Shown: one piece after another, positions 1 through 6,324 of the stretch
Position numbering within the stretch: position 1 is the stretch's first letter
How the letters are laid out: the number at the start of each line of letters is the position of its first letter
Position numbers and translations under genes: made by a program
The notes under the pieces: model-generated
Told to the model about the DNA's origin: nothing
Databases searched by the model: none
Seen by the model: the letters and a program-made list of their open reading frames with translations, nothing else
From: Kaistia sp. 32K
GTDB lineage: Bacteria > Pseudomonadota > Alphaproteobacteria > Rhizobiales > Kaistiaceae
Length of the DNA: 7,500 nt
Direction of reading: 5' to 3'
Assembly (NCBI RefSeq): GCF_016629525.1
Contig: NZ_AP024269.1
Span: forward strand, 4,682,501 to 4,690,000

Positions 1-610
1 CGCCAAAGCCGAGGCAGGCATCAACCTGGCCCGCCGCCAGCATCAGGAAGGCGGCGGTCGTCGAACCGCAATGGCGATAGGTCATCTTCAGATCGTCGAG
101 GATGTAGCGAAGCGCCGCCAGTTCCTTGTCGACCGGCGTGTCGGTGCTGAAGCCGACGGCGATCACGCCGCGCTTGCGATCGAGCGCCGGCAGGGGCGGC
201 ACGATCTCGCCATTCAACAGGACATCGACGCCGCGCCCGCCCGACAGCGTCTCCTGGCGCGCCGGTGCGTGGATGACGCCGAACGCCGGCGCCCCGTCTT
301 CATAGAGACCGATCGACACCGCCCACGGATCCATGCCCCGGACGAAATTGAAGGTGCCGTCGATCGGATCGATCACCCATTGCCGGCGCGCATCCGGACG
401 GTGGGTCGCCCCCTCCTCGCCGCAGATGCCGTCTTCCGGATAAAGGCGCTGCAATTCGGAAACGAGAAACGCCTCGACCTCGCGATCCGCCCGGGTGACG
501 AGATCGAGATGGCCCTTCTCCTCCACCCCCTTCTCCGTTCCCGCGCCACGGAAATAGGCGAGACCGATCCGTCCCGCCGCCTGCGCCAGCCCAATCAGTT
601 CGTCCCGCAT
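1..610 (-). CDS. Inositol monophosphatase family protein (C-terminus beyond window)
   Basis: Mg2+-dependent phosphatase of the IMPase/FBPase superfamily, which removes phosphate from inositol phosphates, sugar phosphates or similar small molecules in the cytoplasm. About 203 residues are visible and the family is usually about 260-270 long, so roughly the last quarter is missing, including the C-terminal WD-x-AAG-type metal motif. Visible landmarks are K32 followed by DLVTRAD (36-42), the GEEG metal-site segment (64-67), the core motif DPIDGTFNF (81-89), and RHCGSTTAAFLMLAAGQVDA (179-198), which matches the family's substrate-side region. The ATG at 610 (read leftwards) was chosen because the N-terminus then starts as in typical members; a GGGGAG element lies 11 bases upstream, a slightly long spacing. 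It is divergent from the transporter cluster across a 142-bp regulatory gap, suggesting a linked role. Its exact substrate cannot be read from the sequence. Confidence 0.93.
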   Translation of the reverse strand, partial: MRDELIGLAQAAGRIGLAYFRGAGTEKGVEEKGHLDLVTRADREVEAFLVSELQRLYPEDGICGEEGATHRPDARRQWVIDPIDGTFNFVRGMDPWAVSIGLYEDGAPAFGVIHAPARQETLSGGRGVDVLLNGEIVPPLPALDRKRGVIAVGFSTDTPVDKELAALRYILDDLKMTYRHCGSTTAAFLMLAAGQVDACLGFG

Positions 611-641
611 CGTCTCGATGGCTCCCCGCTTTAATTCGATA

Positions 642-671
642 GACAAATGTCACATCGATTTGACAAGTGTC
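642..671. promoter_or_regulatory. Tandem palindromic operator, two GACA-N2-TGTC sites
   Basis: Two matching palindromes, GACAAATGTC (642-651) and GACAAGTGTC (662-671), have centres exactly 20 bp apart, about two helical turns, so both face the same side of the DNA. Each is preceded by TCGAT (636-640 and 655-659). The second extends to the longer palindrome TTGACAAGTGTCAA (660-673). They lie in the gap between the divergent phosphatase and transporter genes. I infer that they are the operator of the SorC-family regulator encoded at 4834-5811: the SorC-family protein CggR is known to bind tandem sites containing GAC and TGTC half-sites. The assignment to this regulator is unproven; a GntR- or LacI-type factor encoded elsewhere is the alternative. 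Confidence 0.6.
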
Positions 672-687
672 AATGAGTGGGTAGGAT
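660..687 (+). promoter_or_regulatory. Sigma-70-type promoter for the transporter operon
   Basis: A perfect TTGACA -35 hexamer (660-665) is followed after 16 bases by TAGGAT (682-687), a 4 of 6 match to the -10 consensus. It lies about 65-90 bases upstream of the binding-protein start. The -35 hexamer is also the left half of the second operator palindrome, so a bound protein would block RNA polymerase. The same palindrome puts a TTGACA on the minus strand (673 to 668), but I see no good -10 for the phosphatase at the right distance. The transcription start is predicted, not seen. Confidence 0.5.
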
Positions 688-704
688 TGCTTAGCCGGGA
701 GGAG

Positions 705-731
705 AGCCGGCACGCCGGCGCGAAGCCGGCT
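705..731 (+). promoter_or_regulatory. Alternative hairpins in the binding-protein 5' leader
   Basis: The hexamer GCCGGC occurs three times in 25 bases (706-711, 714-719, 725-730). Because it is self-complementary, the leader can fold as 714-719 with 725-730 (loop GCGAA) or as 705-711 with 725-731 (7 bp), and these exclude one another. The ribosome-binding sequence GGGAGG (742-747) lies 11 bases downstream and stays outside both. It may only be a stabilising leader hairpin; a regulatory role is speculative. Confidence 0.35.
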
Positions 732-752
732 TCATGGGTCTGGGAGGATGCA

Positions 753-1760
753 ATGGCAGTCTGGAAGAAAACCCTCGTCGCGGCGGGCGTAGCGCTCATC
801 GCCGGCACGGCGGGCGCGATGGCGGCAGGTGGCGAGCCGGAGAAGGAGCTGGTCGTCTATGCGTCCCATCCTTCCGAGATGGTCGACTATTTCACGCAGG
901 AATTCGGCAACAAGTACGGAATCCGCGTCACCACGGTGAAGGCCGGCACCGGCGAATTGCTGAACCGCATCCGCGCCGAGAAGGACCGGCCGGGATCCGA
1001 CGTGCTGTGGGGCGGCTTTGCCGACACCGGCGCTTCGGCGCCGGAGCTGTTCGAGGCCTACCAGTCGCCCGAGCTCGCCCAGATCGAACCGGCGATGATC
1101 GACAAGAAGGGCTACAACACGCCGTTCGCCGCCAGCCTCATGGTGCTGATGGCCAACCGCGAGCAGGTCAAGCCCGAGGGCGCGCCGAAGAAGTGGTCGG
1201 ACCTCACCGATCCCAAGTGGAAGGGCAAGATCGTTCATGCCGATCCGTCGAAGTCGAGCTCGTCGCTGGCGGCGCTCAACACCTGGCTGATGATCTATGG
1301 CCGCGGCGACGACGCCTGGAAGCTGGTCGAGGCGATGACGGAGAACACCAACATCGTTCTGAAGTCGAGCCTCGTATTCCAGCAGGTCGGGCGCGGCGAA
1401 TACCCGCTCGGCGTCACCTATGAGGAAGCGGCCTTCAACTACGTCCTCGCCGATACCGCCGACATCATCTATCCGGAAGACGGCACGCTGGCCCAGCCGG
1501 AAGGCATGTTCCTCGTCAAGGGTTCAGCCAATCCCAACGCGGCAAAGCTCTTTGCCGACTATCTCCTCTCCGAGGAAGCGCAGAAGAAGCTGGTCGAGCA
1601 TTTCCCGGGCCGTCGCCCGACGCGCATCGGCGTGGAGAACCATCCGCGCATGAAGCCGCTGAGCGAGATCAAGATCATCGACTACGACAGCGACTGGGCG
1701 AGCGCCGACCGCGCCGACATCCTCGCCAAGATGCAGAAGATCATCGTCAAGACCCAGTAG
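753..1760 (+). CDS. ABC transporter periplasmic substrate-binding protein, AfuA/FbpA-like
   Basis: A 335-residue solute-binding protein of family 1, which captures the substrate in the periplasm and delivers it to the permease encoded downstream. The start at 753 is set by GGGAGG five bases upstream and by a clean Sec signal peptide: WKK near the N-terminus, a hydrophobic stretch at about 8-21, and a likely cleavage after AMA (22-24). The mature protein begins with a VVYASHPSE strand (34-42), followed by KAGTGELLNRIRAEKDRPGSDVLWGG (63-88), the conserved ligand-cleft region of this group. The segment VTYEEAAFNY starts at 221 and takes the place where ferric-binding relatives carry adjacent tyrosines; no YY pair is present, which argues against free iron. 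AfuA-type relatives include binders of sugar phosphates. An in-frame ATG at 618 exists, but the extra 45 residues would run over the promoter and put a charged segment before the signal peptide. Family is firm; substrate is inference. Confidence 0.93.
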   Translation: MAVWKKTLVAAGVALIAGTAGAMAAGGEPEKELVVYASHPSEMVDYFTQEFGNKYGIRVTTVKAGTGELLNRIRAEKDRPGSDVLWGGFADTGASAPELFEAYQSPELAQIEPAMIDKKGYNTPFAASLMVLMANREQVKPEGAPKKWSDLTDPKWKGKIVHADPSKSSSSLAALNTWLMIYGRGDDAWKLVEAMTENTNIVLKSSLVFQQVGRGEYPLGVTYEEAAFNYVLADTADIIYPEDGTLAQPEGMFLVKGSANPNAAKLFADYLLSEEAQKKLVEHFPGRRPTRIGVENHPRMKPLSEIKIIDYDSDWASADRADILAKMQKIIVKTQ

Positions 1761-1802
1761 GGCTTGCCCCGGTATGCCTTGGCCGATCGGCCCCGTCGAG
1801 AC

Positions 1803-1858
1803 CGTCTTCGGGCGACGCGCATGCCGCTTCGCTCAAAACGCCGCTTCGCCCGAAGACG
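1803..1858 (+). promoter_or_regulatory. Intercistronic stem-loop 1 (13-bp perfect arms)
   Basis: The arms CGTCTTCGGGCGA (1803-1815) and TCGCCCGAAGACG (1846-1858) are exact inverse complements. After one mismatch, three more pairs (1817-1819 with 1842-1844) extend the stem. The loop includes one of two CCGCTTCG direct repeats (1824-1831; the other, 1841-1848, runs into the right arm). It begins 43 bases after the binding-protein stop and has no U-tract. The likely role is protecting the 3' end of the first gene's mRNA so that binding protein is made in excess over membrane parts, as is common in ABC operons. Confidence 0.6.
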
Positions 1859-1905
1859 ACGCGACGAAACCTGGCGCCGGCTCCTTACCCATTTTGAAGA
1901 AACAC

Positions 1906-1931
1906 GGAACCGGCCCCTAGCGGCCCGTTCC
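1906..1931 (+). promoter_or_regulatory. Intercistronic stem-loop 2
   Basis: GGAACCGGCC (1906-1915) and GGCCCGTTCC (1922-1931) pair over 9 of 10 positions (one internal C-C mismatch) around a 6-base loop. No U-run follows, so a complete intrinsic terminator is unlikely. It is the second of three hairpins between the binding-protein and ATPase genes. Confidence 0.45.
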
Positions 1932-1941
1932 CCCGATTTCG

Positions 1942-1965
1942 CGCGCGCCAGAAAATGGGCGCGCG
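1942..1965 (+). promoter_or_regulatory. Intercistronic stem-loop 3
   Basis: CGCGCGCC (1942-1949) pairs perfectly with GGCGCGCG (1958-1965) around the loop AGAAAATG. It ends 21 bases before the AGGA (1987-1990) that probably serves the ATPase start at 2000, so it could affect translation or partial termination ahead of the downstream genes. There is no U-tract. Confidence 0.45.
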
Positions 1966-1999
1966 AACGCTGCCGCTCACGCAATCAGGATGCGCGAAG

Positions 2000-3088
2000 A
2001 TGACAACCTCCGTCACGATCGATTCCGTCACCAAGCGCTTCGGCGATTCGACCGCCGTCGACGATGTCAGCTTCGACATCGCCAAGGGCGAGTTCTTCAC
2101 CCTGCTCGGCTCCAGCGGCTGCGGCAAGACCACCCTGCTCCGGATGGTCGCCGGCTTCCTGCGCCAGACCTCCGGCCATATCCGCTTCGGCGGCCGGATC
2201 ATCGACGACGTGCCGCCGCATCAGCGCAACACCGGCATGGTCTTCCAGAACTATGCGATTTTCCCGCACCTCACCGTCTTCGACAACATCGCCTACGGCC
2301 TGCGCGCCCGCGGCCGCGGCAAGGCCGAGATCGACCGCGAGGTGAAGCACATGCTCGAGCTGGTGCAGCTCGGCCATCTCGCGCATCGCCGGCCGCGTGA
2401 ATTGTCGGGCGGCCAGCAGCAGCGCGTCGTGCTGGCGCGCGCCATGGTGATCAAGCCCGACGTGCTCTTGATGGACGAGCCGCTGTCGAACCTCGATACC
2501 GAAATGCGCATCCACCTGCGCAGCGAGATCCGCAGCCTGCAGCGCCAGGTCGGCATCACCACCATCTATGTGACGCACGACCAGGAAGAAGCGCTGCTGA
2601 TGTCGGACCGCATCGCCGTGATGAGTCGCGGCCGGGTCGAACAGCTGGACGTGCCGCACCGGATCTATGCCGAGCCGCAGACGCTGTTCGTCGCCCGCTT
2701 CATCGGCGAGAACAATCTGTTGCCCGGAACGGTGATCGGCCGCGAGGCGGACGGCCACCACATCATCGAGCTCCCCGGCGGGCATCGCATCCGCGGCGCC
2801 GGCAGCTTCGACGAGGCCGGCTCGGCTTGCCACATCTCGATCCGGCCGCAGGACATCGACCTGGCGCCTGCCGACGGCGCGTCGCCGAACACGATCGGCG
2901 GAACCGTCACCGACATCCAGTTCCTCGGCGGCACGGTCAAGCTTCTGGTCGAGATCGGCGCCGAGCAGCCGCTGCAGGTCTCGCTGCAGGGCCGGCGCGG
3001 CATGGACATGCCGTCTGCCGGCAGCCGGCTGAAGCTCGACATCCCGCTCAAGGCGGTGCGCACCTTCAAGCCGGAGGCACGCGCATGA
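2000..3088 (+). CDS. ABC transporter ATP-binding protein (AfuC/FbpC/PotA-like)
   Basis: A 362-residue cytoplasmic ATPase that powers the importer. All ABC landmarks are intact: Walker A GSSGCGKTT (37-45), Q-loop Q83 in VFQNYAIFP, signature LSGGQQQR (135-142), Walker B VLLMDEP (155-161) with catalytic E160, D-loop SNLD (163-166), and switch histidine H193 in VTHDQEE. The first 235 or so residues are the nucleotide-binding domain. The rest (IGENNLLPGTV onward, with SIRPQDIDL) is a TOBE-type domain, as usual in the Fe/spermidine/sugar-phosphate importer group. ATG 2000 is preferred: MTTSVTIDSVTKRF starts where family members start, and AGGA lies 9 bases upstream. The earlier in-frame ATG at 1955 lies in the loop of stem-loop 3. 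The stop overlaps the permease start by 4 bases (ATGA), indicating translational coupling. Confidence 0.96.
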   Translation: MTTSVTIDSVTKRFGDSTAVDDVSFDIAKGEFFTLLGSSGCGKTTLLRMVAGFLRQTSGHIRFGGRIIDDVPPHQRNTGMVFQNYAIFPHLTVFDNIAYGLRARGRGKAEIDREVKHMLELVQLGHLAHRRPRELSGGQQQRVVLARAMVIKPDVLLMDEPLSNLDTEMRIHLRSEIRSLQRQVGITTIYVTHDQEEALLMSDRIAVMSRGRVEQLDVPHRIYAEPQTLFVARFIGENNLLPGTVIGREADGHHIIELPGGHRIRGAGSFDEAGSACHISIRPQDIDLAPADGASPNTIGGTVTDIQFLGGTVKLLVEIGAEQPLQVSLQGRRGMDMPSAGSRLKLDIPLKAVRTFKPEARA

Positions 3089-4782
3089 GCGTCCTCTCGA
3101 CCTCGCCGGCGCCGCGCGGGCGCATGACGGCCGTTCTCGGCAGGCTGTTTGATTTCTGGCCGCTCGTGACGGTCGGCGCCCTCGTCGTCACCACGCTCCT
3201 GCTGCTCTTGCCCGTCTACAACATCATCGGGCTCTCCTTCTCCGGCAAGGAGGCCGGCAATAGCGTCTTCCAGAACTACGTGATGTTCTTCAGCGAGCCC
3301 TACTATTACCGCTCGCTGATCAACTCCTTCATCGTCTCGATCAGCGCGACGATCCTGGCGCTGCTGGTCGGCATTCCGGCCGCCTATTTCGTCAGCCGCT
3401 ACAACATCTGGGCGCGCAGCCTGATCAAGACGATCGTCGTGCTGACCTTCGTCTCGCCGCCCTTCATCGGTTCCTATTCCTGGGTCATTCTGCTCGGCCG
3501 GAGCGGCGTGCTGACGCGGTTCTTCGCCGATCTCGGCATTTCGCTGCCGTCGATCTACGGCGCGCCCGGCATCATTTTCGTCTTCACGTTGCAATTCTTC
3601 CCCTTCGTGTTCCTGCTGGTCTCCTCGGGGCTGAAGTCGATCGACCAGAGCGTCGAGGACGCCGCGCGCAATCTCGGCTCGGGCGAGTTCGCGACCTTCG
3701 TCAAGGTGATCGCGCCGCTGCTGCTGCCCTCGATCACCACGGCGGCGCTCCTCGTCTTCGTCGCCGCCTTCACCGATCTCGGCACGCCGCTGATCCTCGG
3801 CGAGAAGTTCCGCGTCCTGCCGCTGCTGATCTATGGCGAGTTCGTCAATGATTTCGGCGGCGAGCCGGTACTGGCGAGCACGCTCTCCGTGCTGCTGCTT
3901 GGCGTGACGACCGCCGCGCTTCTGGTTCAGCGCTCGCTGTCGGCGCGCTTTTCCTACGCGACATCTGCCATCCGGCCGCTCACCATGCAGGAGCCGGCGC
4001 CGGCGAAGCGCATCGCGGCCGCTCTCTATGTCTATCTGCTGATGGCGATCGCCATCCTGCCGCTGGTCAACATCGTCGTCTCGTCCTTCCTGAAGTCGAA
4101 GGGCCCGGTGCTCACGGCGGAGTTCAGCCTAGAAAACTACCGCCGCATCGCCGGGACGATTTCGGCGCCGCTCTGGAACACGATTGTGTTCACCAGCACG
4201 GCGACGCTGCTCTGCGCCGTCATCGGCACGCTGATCGCCTATATCATCGTGCGCCGGCCCGGCCGGATCAGCGCCTTCCTCGATACGGTGGTGATGTTCT
4301 CCTATGCCGTGCCGGGCATCGTGCTCGGCGTCGGCTTGGTGGTCACCTATCACCATCCGCCCTTTGCCCTGACCGGCACCGCGCTCATCCTGATCCTGGC
4401 CTATTTCATCCGCCGCCTGCCCTTCTCGGTCCGGTCCTCCGCCAGCTCGCTGCAGCAATTGTCGCGGGATACGGAGGAGGCCTCGATCAATCTCGGCGCC
4501 GGGCCGGCCGCGACCTTCGCCAAGGTGACCGTGCCGCTTCTGTCGATGGCGATCCTTTCCGGCGTGCTTCTGACCTGGTCGAACACGATCCGCGAGCTCT
4601 CCGCCACGCTGATCCTGCAGTCGGGATCGACGGCGACCGTCAGCATCGAGATTTTCAACGAGGTGGTGAACGGCAATTTCGGCGTCGCCTCGGCGCTCGG
4701 CAGCGTGCTGATCCTCCTGACCTTCCTGCCGCTGATCCTGCTCTTCACCTTCATGGGGAAGAACGAGGAGGCTCTGGTGTGA
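3085..4782 (+). CDS. ABC transporter permease, fused two-domain (FbpB/AfuB-like)
   Basis: A 565-residue inner-membrane permease forming the whole translocation channel in one chain, with two homologous binding-protein-dependent transport domains. The first half has hydrophobic segments near residues 26-50, 80-103, 112-138, 160-182, 208-230 and 262-282. Another (about 310-335) opens the second half, which has a similar series, giving about 12 in total. Each half carries the cytoplasmic EAA loop that docks on the ATPase: EDAARNLGSGEFATFVKVIAPLL from residue 191 and EEASINLGAGPAATFAKVTVPLL from residue 464, both with the conserved central glycine. This fused form is typical of the ferric/AfuB/ThiP-like group rather than the split PotB/PotC type. 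The ATG at 3085 overlaps the ATPase stop. GGAGG (3071-3075), within CCGGAGGCAC in the end of the ATPase gene, gives a good ribosome-binding site 9 bases upstream. No truncation is seen. Confidence 0.95.
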   Translation: MSVLSTSPAPRGRMTAVLGRLFDFWPLVTVGALVVTTLLLLLPVYNIIGLSFSGKEAGNSVFQNYVMFFSEPYYYRSLINSFIVSISATILALLVGIPAAYFVSRYNIWARSLIKTIVVLTFVSPPFIGSYSWVILLGRSGVLTRFFADLGISLPSIYGAPGIIFVFTLQFFPFVFLLVSSGLKSIDQSVEDAARNLGSGEFATFVKVIAPLLLPSITTAALLVFVAAFTDLGTPLILGEKFRVLPLLIYGEFVNDFGGEPVLASTLSVLLLGVTTAALLVQRSLSARFSYATSAIRPLTMQEPAPAKRIAAALYVYLLMAIAILPLVNIVVSSFLKSKGPVLTAEFSLENYRRIAGTISAPLWNTIVFTSTATLLCAVIGTLIAYIIVRRPGRISAFLDTVVMFSYAVPGIVLGVGLVVTYHHPPFALTGTALILILAYFIRRLPFSVRSSASSLQQLSRDTEEASINLGAGPAATFAKVTVPLLSMAILSGVLLTWSNTIRELSATLILQSGSTATVSIEIFNEVVNGNFGVASALGSVLILLTFLPLILLFTFMGKNEEALV

Positions 4783-4833
4783 CAGGCCTGATCTGGCATA
4801 TTCATCCTCGTCGCGCGTTCAAGGAAGCCCGCC

Positions 4834-5811
4834 GTGCCACCGAGAAAAACGCCACCGTCCGGGCGCACGCCACGGCTCCCTGACGACCTGATCCTCGAGG
4901 CTGCCTGGCTCTATTATTACGAGGACCGCAACCAGAGCGAGATCGCCGACGCGCTCGGCGTCTCGCGCAGTTCCGTGGTCGGCTATCTGCAGCAGGCGCG
5001 CGATCGCGGCATCGTCGAGGTCCGCCTCGATCCGAAAAGCTTCGCCCGTCATCATCATGCCCGGACGCTGAAGGAGCGCTACGGCCTCGTCGACGTGCAG
5101 ATCGCGCCGGGCGACGAATTTTCGCTCGAGCGCACGGCGCATCTGGCCGCGCGCTGCCTGCCGGACCTCCTGGAGCCGGGCGACACGCTCGGCGTCGCCT
5201 GGGGGCAGACGGTCTTCACGCTCTCCGAGCATGTCACGACGCGATCGATCGCCGATCTGACCGTCGTGCAGATGGTGGGTGCGGTCAATTCGCCCTATGG
5301 CTTTGATTCGGAGAGCTGCGCCTCGCGCATCGCCGCCGCCTTTCGCGGCCGCTGCGTCAACTTGCATGTCCCGGCGATCGTCTCGAGCGCGGCCATGGCC
5401 GAGGCCCTGCAGCGCGAAAGCGTCATCGCGGCGCAGCTGGACGAGCTCGGTCATATCAACAAGGCGCTGTTCGCCGTCGGGTCTTGCGAGCTCAACAGCC
5501 ACATCGTGACGAGCGGCATCGCCGGCCCGGAGGATCTCGCCGATTATCGCGCCCGCGGCGCCGTCGGGCTGATCTGCAGCCGCTTCATCGACCGCGCCGG
5601 CCGCCATCTCGCCGGACGGCTGGACGACCGCATGATCGGCCTGACGCCGGAGAAGATTCGCGGCCTCGCGACCGGCATCCTTGTCTCGAGCGGCGCCGAC
5701 AAGATCGTCGGCATGGCGGCGGCGCTGCGCGGCGGCTACGCCACCCACCTCTTCACCGACCTGCCGACAGCGGCGGGAATCGTCGAGCTCGGAAATAGCG
5801 CGGCGGGCTGA
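4834..5811 (+). CDS. SorC/DeoR-type transcriptional regulator with sugar-binding domain
   Basis: A 325-residue DNA-binding regulator. Residues about 18-60 form a helix-turn-helix (LILEAAWLYYYEDRNQSEIA, then DALGVSRSSVVGYLQQARD). The remainder is a SorC sugar-binding domain: GDTLGVAWGQTV, VVQMVGAVN, ALFAVGSCE, GAVGLICSRFIDRAG, and the C-terminal GLATGILVSSGADKIVGMAAALRGGYATHLFTD, which closely follows the family pattern. Members usually bind phosphorylated sugars or polyols and change their grip on the operator. It starts with GTG at 4834, backed by a strong AAGGAAG ribosome-binding sequence (4821-4827) six bases upstream. It follows the permease stop by 51 bases with no terminator visible, so it is probably in the same operon and may regulate itself through the paired operator at 642-671. 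Family is confident; effector and target are inferred. Confidence 0.93.
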   Translation: MPPRKTPPSGRTPRLPDDLILEAAWLYYYEDRNQSEIADALGVSRSSVVGYLQQARDRGIVEVRLDPKSFARHHHARTLKERYGLVDVQIAPGDEFSLERTAHLAARCLPDLLEPGDTLGVAWGQTVFTLSEHVTTRSIADLTVVQMVGAVNSPYGFDSESCASRIAAAFRGRCVNLHVPAIVSSAAMAEALQRESVIAAQLDELGHINKALFAVGSCELNSHIVTSGIAGPEDLADYRARGAVGLICSRFIDRAGRHLAGRLDDRMIGLTPEKIRGLATGILVSSGADKIVGMAAALRGGYATHLFTDLPTAAGIVELGNSAAG

Positions 5812-5817
5812 GTTTTT
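5787..5817 (+). terminator. Weak candidate terminator after the regulator gene
   Basis: CTCGG near 5788-5792 can pair with CTGAG ending at 5812 (one G-U pair), directly followed by TTTTT (5813-5817). The stem is short and the loop long, so it would be a poor terminator. It is listed because it is the only U-run next to the end of the transporter operon. Confidence 0.25.
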
Positions 5818-5882
5818 CGGGGCGGACCGGAAAGACTCGGATCTGCTCCCGCCCGCAAACCGCTTCGAGCACACAGGGGGCA

Positions 5883-5928
5883 GCGGCTGCAGCTCCAGAT
5901 TGCGGAACTCGGCCGCAGCTGCAGCTGC
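5883..5928. repeat. Inverted repeat / stem-loop, 12-bp arms
   Basis: GCGGCTGCAGCT (5883-5894) pairs with AGCTGCAGCTGC (5917-5928) at every position if one G-U pair is allowed, around a 22-base loop. It lies about 70 bases beyond the regulator stop. There is no U-tract, so it may be a 3' mRNA-stabilising structure or chance from CAG/CTG-rich sequence. Confidence 0.4.
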
Positions 5929-6091
5929 GTCCGCAGATGCGAGACTCGGGCGCGGCCTTCGGCCTTCGGACAGCCCGTGTGCCCATTTTCGTTCAATCGA
6001 ATCGAGCGCAGTCCCCTCGAGCTAACAGGCCCGGACTGGCCAGCCCTCTGACTACTGGACGATTCTCCCAGACTGCCATCCTAGAGCTCCA

Positions 6092-6135
6092 CCATCATCC
6101 TGAGGTGCCCGGCGAAGCCGGGCCTCGAAGGAGGG
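6092..6135. repeat. Rhizobiales-type intergenic palindromic repeat, copy A
   Basis: The core GCCCGGC-GAA-GCCGGGC (6107-6123) is a perfect 7-bp hairpin with a 3-base loop. It is flanked by CATCCTGAGG on the left (6096-6105) and CCTCGAAGGAGGG on the right (6123-6135), whose CCT/AGG and GAG/CTC triplets extend the symmetry. From memory, this closely resembles a palindromic intergenic repeat present in many copies in Rhizobiales genomes. Translating it gives junk peptides often mis-annotated as short proteins. Confidence 0.7.
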
Positions 6136-6210
6136 TCCAGGGAACGCCTAATTCAGATCGCCGGGCGGATTCGCCGGACGTCGTCTGCAAGCGGCAATGC
6201 CCCAGCGGAT

Positions 6211-6254
6211 CTTCCATCGAGGCCTCGTTCACGCCATGCACCTCGGGAGGATGG
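6211..6254. repeat. Diverged, inverted copy B of the palindromic repeat
   Basis: Read on the minus strand, 6254-6211 aligns along its length with copy A. It shares CCATC, TCC, GAGGTGC, GGCG and GCCTCGA in the same order, with one small indel near the centre. By eye roughly three quarters of the bases agree. The central GC-rich hairpin has decayed, leaving only GAGG/CCTC pairing, so it looks like an old copy in the opposite orientation. Confidence 0.5.
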
Positions 6255-6299
6255 CGGGGCCCATCGATCAGCTTGGAGGATTCAGCGGGTTCCACTGAA

Positions 6300-6324
6300 G
6301 CCAGGCCACCTGAGGCATGTTTTT
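6300..6324 (+). terminator. Weak terminator-like hairpin
   Basis: GCCAGG (6300-6305) pairs with CCTGAGGC (6309-6316) with a two-base bulge and a three-base loop, followed three bases later by TTTTT (6320-6324). It could stop plus-strand readthrough from the transporter operon, but it is weak and about 490 bases past the last gene. Confidence 0.25.

Noticed and set aside
71..634. Plus-strand 187-codon open frame
   Set aside because: Exactly antisense to the phosphatase gene, whose minus-strand product has the DPIDGTFNF motif. The plus-strand product has no domain and arises from GC-rich codon bias.
618..752. 45-residue N-terminal extension of the binding protein
   Set aside because: It would be translated across the promoter, operator and leader hairpins and would precede the signal peptide. 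The ATG at 753 has GGGAGG at the right distance.
734..1423. 229-codon frame overlapping the binding protein
   Set aside because: Same-strand shadow in another frame, rich in Arg and Gly with no motif; the binding-protein frame is clearly the real one.
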